DNA from: CAYWNA01 sp964459305
Lineage (GTDB): Bacteria; Planctomycetota; Planctomycetia; Pirellulales; Pirellulaceae
Assembly: GCA_964459305.1 (NCBI GenBank)
Contig: CAYWNA010000016.1
Span: 30,335 to 94,334, forward strand
DNA length: 64,000 nucleotides
Direction: 5' to 3'
In this document: positions 35,281 to 43,451 of the stretch, piece after piece
Position numbering within the stretch: the stretch's first letter is position 1
Layout: every line of letters begins with the position of its first letter
The notes under the pieces: generated by a model
Databases searched by the model: none
The model's input: the letters and a program-made list of their open reading frames with translations, nothing else
Told to the model about the DNA's origin: nothing
Position numbers and translations under genes: made by a program

Positions 35281-37398
35281 TCACTTCAGGGGGCGTGATC
35301 GGCGATAGACTTCGTGGAACGCGTCCGGCGGTATTTCCACCGTGGACATGAACTGTTGTCGCTTCATCCCTGACTCTTCAAGAATGTCGTTAAGTGTATC
35401 GAATGACACTGGTTGCTCCAGCAGTTCTGTGTCGGTGAATTCAAGCGCCAAGCCAAATGCTTCCGGTCCCCCAAAGTGCTCCATTAATTGAGGCCATTCA
35501 AAAACGCCCATCCGTGCGAACTCGCGAAACAGATTCTTCACCGTCCCGATGACACCTTTGGTCAAAGCTGAGCATGCGCGAACACATTTTCCCCCTTTTT
35601 TCGTCTCCCCGCTAACATACCACAGAATTCGACCGAAGTCGGTGTTTGGGCCATTTTTCGGCTGTTTGTAATAGACCGAATCAGAGTTGATGACCAAGGC
35701 TGTCTCTGGATTGAAAAGGGCGATGTCCCAAATCCGAAAGTCGAACAGCTCTTTCGCCCACCTGGGTTGTATCGGTATTACATAGGTTGGCAGATGACCG
35801 AAAGTGACCTTCCCCGGATGGATCAGTTGCTCAAGCCGCTGAATGTCGAGTTCGTTGCCGGGAGACTCGCCCTTGCGAGCTAGTTTCGCAACTTCGTGGC
35901 CAAGAACCTCCGGGATGACTCCCTCAGATACAAGCGAACGCACCTCAGCCAACAGGGGCTCACGAGCCCATATCCCAGGCAAAGATACTCGCCAAAGTGA
36001 GTTTCCGACTTCGCGAAATCCCCGACCCAAACAGGCCTGTTTCATCAATGCACTCAAACAAGGATCCACTATCTCCAAAACTCGACGTTCACCCGAACGC
36101 CACGCCCCCAGCGGTTGGTGAGCAACGTATTGCGCAAGCGTCCGACCGAAGCGGGTTCCGGCCAAACGGTGATCCAACCGCAGTCGCTGTACTTGTCGTG
36201 CACCGCCGGGTTGCTTGCGAACAACGAACATCACGATCGACTCGTCGGATGTGTTCACCAAACAGTGAACGTCCCAGTCATCAGGGATTGACAAAGCCTC
36301 GTCGATTTGAGCACGAACTTGATTCAGTCTTTCACCATCGCTGGGTTTGGAGAAGAACTGAAGGTCAAATTCATCCGACAACATTACCCGCCGCCGCTCG
36401 ATACCTGATCGAGTCAGCTCGCGGTATTGATACCGGTGTGCCCGCAGGACAGAGTCAAATTCTGTGATGATTTCGGAAGGCCGCTGAACTCGGAGGCCGG
36501 TCACGTTCAATAGATCTTCCGCCCGATCTAGCAACTCCGAGTCATGCGTCGCAAACGCAGTTGCTTGGCACGCTGCAGCAATCGCCAGGTGACGTTGGTC
36601 TGACGACTCCGACGGACTTGTTGGACTGCCGAGAACTGAGCGAACAAGGTCAACGTAGCGATCGACTTCCCGGTGATCGACAGCAATTGTCTCCCAATTG
36701 CTCCTGACTGCGGTAGTCATTGTTCCCCTTAGCGGCTCTTCTTGGCGCGCGATGTCGTTGTAGACTTCGTTTGTCGTGCGGAGGCAGATTTCGCCACGAA
36801 GCCAATCGGCCAGCAATCCTCGACTCGCGGCGTGACGGGGACGATCGGGCAACTCGATGTCGAAGCAGACATTTGCATCGCAAACGATTGTAGCGGCGTC
36901 GTCTGAATCTTCTGCGAAATCGAACAGCGGCGTCTCTTTGAGTGGCAGATGGAACACGATCAACTCACTTCCATCCTGCTTCCTTCCAGGAATCCGGCGT
37001 GCTTCGAAAAAGCCGAGGCGCGGCCAGACTTTCGCCGCGTCAAAATCGCTTCGGCAATTGAGCCGGACACGGGAGTAAGAAGCGTAATCTCGCGTTAGTG
37101 CGCTGATCAGCTTCCGACTTAGCCCGCGTTTTCGGTATTCCTCGGCAACACATAAATGAGCAATACGAACTTCGTTGTTGAGGTTGACTGCAAATAGCAG
37201 GTACCCAACGACCGCCTCGTTCTCTTTGGCAACGTAAATCTGACCCGATTTTGCACGTTGCTGAAACGCTCCATCAGGCATGAGTCCAAGGATCGCTTTC
37301 TGCTTTCGATAGAGCGCCAAAACGGCTTCCAGCTCTTCTTCGCCATTGAGTCTGCAAATGAGCGTTCCCGCATTTTCGTTTTTTGTCCACTTCACCAT
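35281..37398 (-). CDS. GNAT-PIN-GNAT-like-ASCH-like multidomain protein (candidate RNA-targeting effector)
   Basis: A 705-residue fusion. Residues about 15-150 form a GNAT acetyltransferase with acetyl-CoA motif YRKRGLSRKL (88-97) and GFFEARR. Residues about 168-330 form a PIN nuclease domain with all four expected acidic residues: D174 (CDANV), E211 (TNEVYND), D267 (SDQRHLAIA) and D286 (THDSELL). Residues about 385-500 look like a second, degenerate GNAT ending LGRGFREVGNSLWRV. The C-terminal about 150 residues (YVIPIQPRWAKELFD; ALVINSDSVYYKQP) look like an ASCH/EVE-type PUA-fold domain. It has no export signal. The ATG at 37398 is preferred to a GTG at 37446, but no ribosome site is clear. 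Domain boundaries are by eye. Confidence 0.82.
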   Translation of the reverse strand: MVKWTKNENAGTLICRLNGEEELEAVLALYRKQKAILGLMPDGAFQQRAKSGQIYVAKENEAVVGYLLFAVNLNNEVRIAHLCVAEEYRKRGLSRKLISALTRDYASYSRVRLNCRSDFDAAKVWPRLGFFEARRIPGRKQDGSELIVFHLPLKETPLFDFAEDSDDAATIVCDANVCFDIELPDRPRHAASRGLLADWLRGEICLRTTNEVYNDIARQEEPLRGTMTTAVRSNWETIAVDHREVDRYVDLVRSVLGSPTSPSESSDQRHLAIAAACQATAFATHDSELLDRAEDLLNVTGLRVQRPSEIITEFDSVLRAHRYQYRELTRSGIERRRVMLSDEFDLQFFSKPSDGERLNQVRAQIDEALSIPDDWDVHCLVNTSDESIVMFVVRKQPGGARQVQRLRLDHRLAGTRFGRTLAQYVAHQPLGAWRSGERRVLEIVDPCLSALMKQACLGRGFREVGNSLWRVSLPGIWAREPLLAEVRSLVSEGVIPEVLGHEVAKLARKGESPGNELDIQRLEQLIHPGKVTFGHLPTYVIPIQPRWAKELFDFRIWDIALFNPETALVINSDSVYYKQPKNGPNTDFGRILWYVSGETKKGGKCVRACSALTKGVIGTVKNLFREFARMGVFEWPQLMEHFGGPEAFGLALEFTDTELLEQPVSFDTLNDILEESGMKRQQFMSTVEIPPDAFHEVYRRSRPLK

Positions 37399-38057
37399 GC
37401 GCAACGTTAATGCTGCGTGTAAACCAGTTGATGATGATCGCGTCACACTACAAAGGACTCATTGTCGCCCTTCGACCACCGAAAGCAAGTACTTTTGCGG
37501 CACAATTGACTAGCCCGCGTGGCTGGCTGAACCACGCAAGCGGGACGCGCTATTGGGGCCTAGTCACTTGACGCTACTTGGCAATGGCATTTTGACAGCG
37601 CAGCTGGGGCCGGTCGCTGCTTCCTTTTTTCCTCAACACGCTTGATGACGCGACGAACGCCGCTGCCGTCACGCTCATCCGACCGCCTTCGCGTTCAGCG
37701 GCATTCGCTCCGGAAAGCCGCCCAACTGCTGTATGAAAAACTGCCGCGAGCGCCGCTGACAATCCGCAAGCTACTCGGCGGTCTTCAGGTTCCCATACTC
37801 ACGATCGCGTCGCTCGGTTGCCTCATGGGCCCGCCCGAGCAAGTCTACGTGCATCACCTCTGCCGGTGCAACCCTATCCATTTTCTCCGGCAACACCTGC
37901 AGATCGTTCGCCCCCGCACCGTTGAAACACACAACATTCGTCCCCTGGCTGACTCACCGACGGCCAACGGATAGCATGCGACCGCAAGCCATATTCTCCG
38001 AGTCCGAGACACACATTCATGGCAACGTGTCGTCGATCGTCCGAAGGTCTGGAAAAG

Positions 38058-38089
38058 AGAATTGCGGACTTCGCAAAGTCCGCAATTCT
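38058..38089. repeat. TTGCGGACTT palindrome, copy 1
   Basis: AGAATTGCGGACTT (38058-38071) and AAGTCCGCAATTCT (38076-38089) are perfect 14-bp inverted repeats around a CGCA loop. It is the first of four related palindromes spread over 1.2 kb. Confidence 0.85.
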
Positions 38090-38530
38090 TGAAAGTTTGC
38101 CGTGTGCGGCCGTTTTGTCATAGTGGTTCAGGGCTGAGTCGCGGCAAGGTTCCAGCTTTCCCTCCAATGCTGGACTGGGCAAGAAAACATGAGTATCCAC
38201 CTCCTATTCCTCGGACTCCGAGGCTGGATTGATGCCGATCAAGAAACTCGCCCCGAACCGATCATCTGTTGATGACCAGAAAGAAACGTGAAAAAAGACG
38301 GAAGCCTTGAGTCGGTCGGCGTAAAGCAAGCGGCAACACCCAGAAAGAGTTGCCGTTTGACTTGATCGAAGGCTGCGTTGATTTCGCGATCGTTCCCAGC
38401 CGGATGGCGTTGCGACGTCCCGTGCCGTTCAATCCTGTTGCTTCGCGCACCAGACGGGCGGAGACCAGCAGTGAATTGCGACCCAAGAATCACCCCGTCC
38501 GCTGGTTGACTCTGCGATGGTCCACAGATA

Positions 38531-38560
38531 ACATTGCGGACTTTGAGAAGTCCGCAATGT
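38531..38560. promoter_or_regulatory. TTGCGGACTT palindrome, copy 2, upstream of the double-wHTH gene (possible operator)
   Basis: ACATTGCGGACTT (38531-38543) and AAGTCCGCAATGT (38548-38560) form a perfect 13-bp inverted repeat ending 34 bp before the regulator's start codon. Position and symmetry suit autoregulation by a winged-helix repressor. The occurrence of further copies inside and after the gene makes a repeat element an equal possibility. Confidence 0.5.
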
Positions 38561-38594
38561 CAACTGCGTCCACACGTGTTATCTGGTAGGTCTG

Positions 38595-39236
38595 ATGGAC
38601 GAAATCATCGTTCGAATCGCTCGTGCCCTGGCCAACCGCCGCAGGCTGCAGATCTTGTCCCACCTTGCCCGCGAAGGCGAAAAGACCCCCACCGACCTGA
38701 CACAGAAACTGGATGTGCCGATCAGCATCCTTTCCAGCCACCTGAGCAAACTTTCGGCGGCCGGGTTGATCCAGCGGCGTCGGTCGGGCGCGTTCTGCTA
38801 CTGCGCGGCCAAGTCTCCTTATGGCAATCAGTCTCTCAGCGGCAGAATGACCACATGGATTCGGGGGGCCATGAGGGAACCTGTCGACATCCTCGATAAT
38901 TGCGGAGTTCGCGAAGTCCGCAAGTTGTCTGCGCGCGAGATTGACGGCCGGCTGTTCGATGTCATTTTTGAGGCTGCCACGGCCTTCGGTGACCTTCGTC
39001 GTCTGCAAATACTGCGATGGCTTACCTGTCACGAAGAAGGCACTGTCGAGAGTTTTCAGAAAGAACTGAAGATGTCGGAATTCGCAGTTAGCCGACACAT
39101 CTCGAAATTGATACGACGAGGTTACGTGATTGCCGATTCGTCCGGTCGTCGTCGGCAATACCGGCTTGCCTCGAAGTTCCTGACGCCCGTTCACGGCAAG
39201 ATGTGGCGGATCGTTCGGGAAGTTTGGGAGAAGTAG
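38595..39236 (+). CDS. ArsR-type regulator with two tandem winged-helix domains
   Basis: A 213-residue DNA-binding protein built from a duplicated winged helix. Residues 1-75 contain ALANRRRLQIL, then ISILSSHLSKLSAAGLIQRR. Residues about 118-205 repeat the pattern with AFGDLRRLQIL, then FAVSRHISKLIRRGYV. Single-domain ArsR proteins are about 100 residues and act as dimers, so this fusion could act as an internal pseudo-dimer. No metal-binding cysteine pair is evident. A degenerate copy of the TTGCGGACTT palindrome lies in the linker (residues about 102-111), with further copies just upstream and right at the stop codon. Targets are unknown; autoregulation is plausible. Confidence 0.85.
   Translation: MDEIIVRIARALANRRRLQILSHLAREGEKTPTDLTQKLDVPISILSSHLSKLSAAGLIQRRRSGAFCYCAAKSPYGNQSLSGRMTTWIRGAMREPVDILDNCGVREVRKLSAREIDGRLFDVIFEAATAFGDLRRLQILRWLTCHEEGTVESFQKELKMSEFAVSRHISKLIRRGYVIADSSGRRRQYRLASKFLTPVHGKMWRIVREVWEK
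38898..38926. repeat. TTGCGGACTT palindrome, copy 3, inside the regulator gene
   Basis: AATTGCGGAGTT and AAGTCCGCAAGTT flank CGCG. The stem has mismatches compared with the other copies. It encodes part of the linker between the two winged helices (NCGVREVRKL). Confidence 0.7.
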
Positions 39237-39262
39237 TTGCGGACTTTGCGAAGTCCGCAATT
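39235..39262. repeat. TTGCGGACTT palindrome, copy 4, at the regulator stop codon
   Basis: TTGCGGACTT (39237-39246) and AAGTCCGCAA (39251-39260) form a perfect 10-bp stem around TGCG. The stem begins directly after the TAG stop of the regulator. It could form a hairpin in the transcript, but no T-run follows. Confidence 0.82.
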
Positions 39263-39528
39263 GTATGAGATCTGTTGTGTACGACGCTCTCGACATGCCC
39301 GCTTGCATCTGAATGGGACCTGTTGAACGAAAACGGTCTGGCGGGCTAACATGGCGAAATGCAATACTAGCCTATGATAGGATGTCGATGCGATCTTGTG
39401 CACCATCCACGCGTGATGGATGGAATATCGCGCGACTTGTTTGTACCGGCGAGCCAGGCAAACGGGTCGTGCTTCGGATCCGCCAACGGAAACTTCGCCA
39501 TTCCCGGCAACACACAAAGGACTGGACA

Positions 39529-40863
39529 ATGCAGGCGGCCATGAGACCTTTCGCTGGTTTTTCCTTTGCTCGCGCCACCCACTCGTCGGCCATCGTCCCG
39601 ATTTCATGGGGATTTTCGCTGCTGCTTGTGTTGATGGTGGCGTTCGCAACCGATGCTGCTGAGCCGCCCCAGCCGGATCGCGGGCGGCTGGCGACTTTTG
39701 ATACTTCAGCAGGTGAGACGTATTTCGCGCTCAGTTTGCTGGCCGATGTCGAACAGGATGATGATCGGGCCGCTGACGTGGTGGTGATGTTCGATACGTC
39801 GGCAAGCCAAACCGGTCTATATCGCGAGGGCGGCATGGACGCACTGAAGACGATGCTCGCGAGCATGGACAACAGCAGCCGCATCAGGTTGATGGCCGTG
39901 GACGTGAACGCGATTCCGCTGACCGACGAGTTCGTTCTGCCTGATGGTGCGGAAGTCAAGCAATCGCTGGAAAAGCTGAACGTGCGAACGCCGCTTGGCG
40001 CGACGGACATGAGCGTGGTGCTACGCGCCGCACTTCCGCTATTTGCCGACCGCGCCGGCAAACTCCGATCCATCGTCTACATAGGCGACGGAATTAGCCG
40101 AGCGAATATCCTCGAAAGTGAAGAATTCCGCGAGCTTGCCGCCGAGCTTGTCAAAGAGCGGGTGTCCGTGTCCAGTTTTGCCATCGGCCCTGAGCGGGAC
40201 GTTCAGCTACTGGCGGCCCTGTCAAATCACACGGGTGGTATGGTGTATCTCGACTCCAACGAGTCGAACCTGTCACAACAGGCAGGGCAAGCATTGGCGA
40301 AAACGGTTCAAGCAGCCGTGCTCTGGCCGACATCTCTTGAACTGCCAGAGACAATGCATGAAGCTTATCCGGCGAAGATGCCTCCGTTTCGCGTCGACCG
40401 AGATACGATTCTGATTGGGGTTCTTGACAAGCGCGGGCCAGTGCAGATCTCCGTTTCGGCGGAAGTGTTGGGAAAGCAAATCGAGTTGAATTGGAATCTC
40501 GTAGCCGAACCGTCCACAGAAGAACTTGGCTTTCTGCCCCAGTTGGTGGCTCAGGCGCGCGACAACGACGGCATGACGCTTCCCACCGTCGGGTCGGCCG
40601 GGCTGCGCGAAGTGGGTCGCATGATTTTGGCGTCGGCCGAAGATCTGGTCGAGATCGCTACGCGTGCGCTGAAGACGGGTGATTACAGAGGAGCTGAAAA
40701 AGTGGCCGACACGGTGTTGCGTCGCGATCCGTCAAACCCTCAGGCACTGGCCATCAAGCGAGCTGCTCAGAAAAGGACAGATGCCAAGTCTGGTGACACT
40801 GGATTGATACTCAAGCCACGACAACCGAGCTCCGAAGGCGGTGAGTCATCGAAAAGTCCATGA
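39529..40863 (+). CDS. Secreted von Willebrand factor A domain protein
   Basis: A 444-residue protein with an N-terminal export segment (about residues 22-42, ISWGFSLLLVLMVAFATDAAE). A VWA domain spans about 75-260 with the MIDAS start DTSAS (VVVMFDTSASQTGLY) and a later Thr/Asp region (TPLGATDMSVVL; YIGDGISR). The C-terminal region has short TPR-like helices (ALKTGDYRGAEKVADTVLRRDPSN). The ATG at 39529 is chosen because AAAGGA lies upstream and a signal peptide follows directly; the frame is open further upstream but not protein-like. Probably a metal-dependent adhesion or scaffolding protein; partner unknown. Confidence 0.85.
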   Translation: MQAAMRPFAGFSFARATHSSAIVPISWGFSLLLVLMVAFATDAAEPPQPDRGRLATFDTSAGETYFALSLLADVEQDDDRAADVVVMFDTSASQTGLYREGGMDALKTMLASMDNSSRIRLMAVDVNAIPLTDEFVLPDGAEVKQSLEKLNVRTPLGATDMSVVLRAALPLFADRAGKLRSIVYIGDGISRANILESEEFRELAAELVKERVSVSSFAIGPERDVQLLAALSNHTGGMVYLDSNESNLSQQAGQALAKTVQAAVLWPTSLELPETMHEAYPAKMPPFRVDRDTILIGVLDKRGPVQISVSAEVLGKQIELNWNLVAEPSTEELGFLPQLVAQARDNDGMTLPTVGSAGLREVGRMILASAEDLVEIATRALKTGDYRGAEKVADTVLRRDPSNPQALAIKRAAQKRTDAKSGDTGLILKPRQPSSEGGESSKSP

Positions 40864-40893
40864 ACGCCGCGATGAGCCCGGAGTTGCAGGAAA

Positions 40894-40928
40894 GTAGGAC
40901 GGATTGGCAATTTGGCAATCCGTCCTAC
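40894..40928. repeat. GTAGGACGGATTG hairpin
   Basis: GTAGGACGGATTG (40894-40906) pairs exactly with CAATCCGTCCTAC (40916-40928) around a 9-nt loop, between the VWA gene and the SDR gene. Five A residues follow on the plus strand, so it is not an intrinsic terminator for the VWA gene. Confidence 0.85.
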
Positions 40929-40997
40929 AAAAAGGCCTTTGCAGCGCTGGGGGCGAACACATTCTGAACAGCCATCAGTTGAAACGAGGACTGATCC

Positions 40998-41750
40998 ATG
41001 ATCGCAATCGACTTGTCTGGGAAGACGGCGCTGGTCACTGGCGGTGGCCAAGGGTTGGGCGCAGCTACTGCGACCACGTTGGCCGAGGCTGGAGCCAACG
41101 TGGTCATCAATTATTTCGCGGACCCTGACGGCATCAACCGCGAGCGAGCTGAAAAGACTGCCCAACGGATCGGCAATCGCACAGCGACGATCGAGGCCGA
41201 TGTGCGCAATATCGTGCAGGTCGAAACGATGATCCAGGAAACGACCCGTCGTTTCGGCCGGCTCGATATCCTGGTCAACAATGCCGGCATCGTGCGCGAC
41301 CGGACGTTGAAGAAGCTTTCTCCCGACGACTGGCAAGCGGTGATCGATACGAATTTGACCGGTGTGTACAATGCCTGCAAAACCGCGATGGAGAGCCTCT
41401 CGGACGGCGGACGAATCATCAACTTGGCGTCGATCTCCGCCGTCGTAGGTTTTTTCGGGCAATCCAATTACGTGGCAGCCAAGGCGGGCGTCATGGGGCT
41501 CACGAGGGTGCTCAGCCGGGAGCTGGCCAAACGGCGGATTACGGTGAATGCCGTGGCGCCAGGCGTAATTCTGACCGAGATGGGCAAGACGGTTCCCGAA
41601 GAGACTCAGGCCGAAATGCTCAAGTCGATCCCGCTGGGCCGGTTCGGGCAGCCGGATGAGGTCGCGAGCGTGATTTTGTTCCTATCGAGTGAAATGGCCT
41701 CGTACGTGACCGGCCAAGTGATCCATGTCAACGGAGGATGGTGGGGATGA
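40998..41750 (+). CDS. Short-chain dehydrogenase/reductase (FabG-like)
   Basis: A 250-residue classical SDR. Cofactor motif TGGGQGLG at residues 14-21, NNAG in ILVNNAGIV, and the catalytic pair Tyr158/Lys162 in NYVAAKAG. The C-terminus (VTGQVIHVNGGWWG) is typical of 3-oxoacyl-ACP/CoA reductases. GAGGA precedes the ATG. Its stop overlaps the following CoA-transferase start (ATGA at 41747), so the two are probably one metabolic unit acting on a 3-hydroxy- or 3-oxo-acyl substrate. Confidence 0.93.
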   Translation: MIAIDLSGKTALVTGGGQGLGAATATTLAEAGANVVINYFADPDGINRERAEKTAQRIGNRTATIEADVRNIVQVETMIQETTRRFGRLDILVNNAGIVRDRTLKKLSPDDWQAVIDTNLTGVYNACKTAMESLSDGGRIINLASISAVVGFFGQSNYVAAKAGVMGLTRVLSRELAKRRITVNAVAPGVILTEMGKTVPEETQAEMLKSIPLGRFGQPDEVASVILFLSSEMASYVTGQVIHVNGGWWG

Positions 41751-43306
41751 CGACGCCGCGCGATGCCAAGTTGTGCTCCGCCGCAGAGGCTGTCGGTCTG
41801 ATCCAGGACGGGCAGGCAATCGGCTCGGGAGGGTTCGTCGGCGCTGGAGTCCCCGAGGCGTTGACTCGGACTCTGGAGCAGCGATTTCTGTCTACAGGAT
41901 CGCCGCGCGATCTAACGATCGTCTACGCGGCCGGCCAGGGTGACGGCAAAACGCGCGGAATCAACCACCTAGCCCATGAAGGCCTCGTGAAGCGGGTTAT
42001 CGGAGGGCACTGGGGGCTGGCACCGCGCATGGGTCGACTCGCGATCGAAGGCAAGATCGAAGCGTACAACTTTCCGCAGGGCGTGATTTGTCAGTTGTTT
42101 CGCGATATCGCGGCAGGCCGGCCGGGCTGTATCACCCATATCGGGTTGGGCACGTTCATCGATCCCGTCAATGCCGGTGGCCGCATGAACGACCGCACGC
42201 CCCCGGGCCTTGTCGAGCGAATCGAATTGGACGGTCGCACTTGGCTATGGTACAAGGCGTTGCCGATCCACGTTGGGTTGATTCGAGCGACCGTCGCCGA
42301 CCCGCAGGGCAATCTGGTGATGAGCGAGGAGGGGGTATTCGGCGAGATGCTGCCGATCGCACAGGCGGTGCGCAACTGTGGCGGAGTCGTGATCGCCCAA
42401 GTGCGGAGGCTGACGGACGAACCGGCCGCGCCTCAGGACGTGCGAGTTCCCGGTATCCTGGTTGATCGCATCGTGGTTGCAGAACCGGAGGACCACCCTC
42501 AGACCTTTGGCCACAGCGAATTCAACCCGGCCTTCGTGACGCCTGCCTCGTTTGCGGAGTTGCGCGATACTGCCACGCTGGAACCGTTACCGATGGGTCC
42601 GCGACGGATCATTGCCGCCCGCGCTTGCGACGAACTCCCTGATGGAGCGATTGCCAATCTGGGCATCGGGATGCCCGAGGGTGTCGCAACCATTGCTGCC
42701 GAGCGGGGCGTGCTTGACCGTGTGACCCTCACGGTGGAAAGCGGGCCGATCGGCGGAATACCGGCGGGAGGCTTGAGCTTTGGCGTATCCGTACATCCGC
42801 AGGCCATCATCGATCAACCGGCCCAGTTCGACTTCTACGACGGCCGAGGACTGGACTACGCCGCACTGGGAGCGGCCCAAGTTGATGCCCAGGGCGACGT
42901 GAATGTATCGAAGTTCGGCACGCGTTTGGCCGGCGTGGGAGGGTTCGTCAATATCACACAGACTGCCAAAAAGGTTGTCTTCTGCGGTACTTTCACCACC
43001 GGCGGGCTGGAAGTGGAAACTGTTAACGGTCAACTGCGGATCGTTACCGAAGGGCGCGTCCCGAAGTTCGTGGAACAGGTCGAGCAGATGTCATTCAGCG
43101 CTCAACACAGCCGCCAGGTTGGACAGGAAGTCGTGTACGTCACCGAGCGAGCCGTTTTTCGACTGCAAGACGACACGCTCGAACTGATTGAAATCGCACC
43201 TGGAATCGACTTAGACGACCACGTGCTGAAACTGATGCCCTTCGAGCCCGTGATCCGCTTGGTTGGCCCGATGCCGTCTCACGTATTCGCACCGCCGAAA
43301 GGATGA
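41747..43306 (+). CDS. Acyl-CoA:acetate/3-ketoacid CoA-transferase (fused alpha-beta subunits)
   Basis: A 519-residue single-chain family I CoA transferase. The N-terminal half carries the CoA-binding glycine stretch (GSGGFVGAGVPEAL). The C-terminal half carries LGIGMPEGVA and the catalytic Glu331 in VESGPIGGIPAGG, which forms a glutamyl-CoA thioester. It would move CoA between short-chain acids such as acetate and acetoacetate. Translational coupling to the SDR supports beta-ketoacid metabolism. The ATG at 41747 (4-nt overlap) is chosen; an in-frame ATG at 41738 is equally possible because GGAGG lies between. Confidence 0.93.
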   Translation: MTTPRDAKLCSAAEAVGLIQDGQAIGSGGFVGAGVPEALTRTLEQRFLSTGSPRDLTIVYAAGQGDGKTRGINHLAHEGLVKRVIGGHWGLAPRMGRLAIEGKIEAYNFPQGVICQLFRDIAAGRPGCITHIGLGTFIDPVNAGGRMNDRTPPGLVERIELDGRTWLWYKALPIHVGLIRATVADPQGNLVMSEEGVFGEMLPIAQAVRNCGGVVIAQVRRLTDEPAAPQDVRVPGILVDRIVVAEPEDHPQTFGHSEFNPAFVTPASFAELRDTATLEPLPMGPRRIIAARACDELPDGAIANLGIGMPEGVATIAAERGVLDRVTLTVESGPIGGIPAGGLSFGVSVHPQAIIDQPAQFDFYDGRGLDYAALGAAQVDAQGDVNVSKFGTRLAGVGGFVNITQTAKKVVFCGTFTTGGLEVETVNGQLRIVTEGRVPKFVEQVEQMSFSAQHSRQVGQEVVYVTERAVFRLQDDTLELIEIAPGIDLDDHVLKLMPFEPVIRLVGPMPSHVFAPPKG

Positions 43307-43451
43307 TCGAAATATCAGTTCCCTACAGACGGTTTTGGCCCGCTAGAACTCCCGGCCCCCTCACGGAATTTGCTGTTTCCAGCGGGGTCTGGCTGTTAAA
43401 GTATCGACAAGTAGCTTCTTTCCTCTACGGGTCTCAACGGAGGCAACTGCC

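Larger units (their letters stand above)
37399..38594. other. Gene-poor 1.2-kb region with palindromes and eroded coding-like fragments
   Basis: No complete gene is supportable. An imperfect palindrome lies near 37511-37550 (CCCGCGTGG with CCACG...GCGGG). A minus-strand frame from 37953 to a TAG at 37771 reads like a protein C-terminus (HVDLLGRAHEATERRDREY) but has no good start. Two copies of the TTGCGGACTT palindrome lie at 38058-38089 and 38531-38560. The region may be the remains of one or more decayed genes beside the GNAT-PIN module. Confidence 0.5.

Noticed and set aside
38058..39262. Considered a CRISPR or tandem array because of regularly recurring palindromes
   Set aside because: Spacing is irregular (about 470, 370 and 340 bp), one copy is inside a gene, and there are no uniform spacers or cas genes.
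38490..39308. 272-codon minus-strand frame opposite the double-wHTH gene
   Set aside because: It repeats palindrome-derived peptides (IADFSKSAM, LADFANSAI), a sign of translation through hairpins and not of a real protein.
40894..40928. Intrinsic terminator for the VWA gene
   Set aside because: The hairpin is followed by A residues on the coding strand, not by a T-tract.
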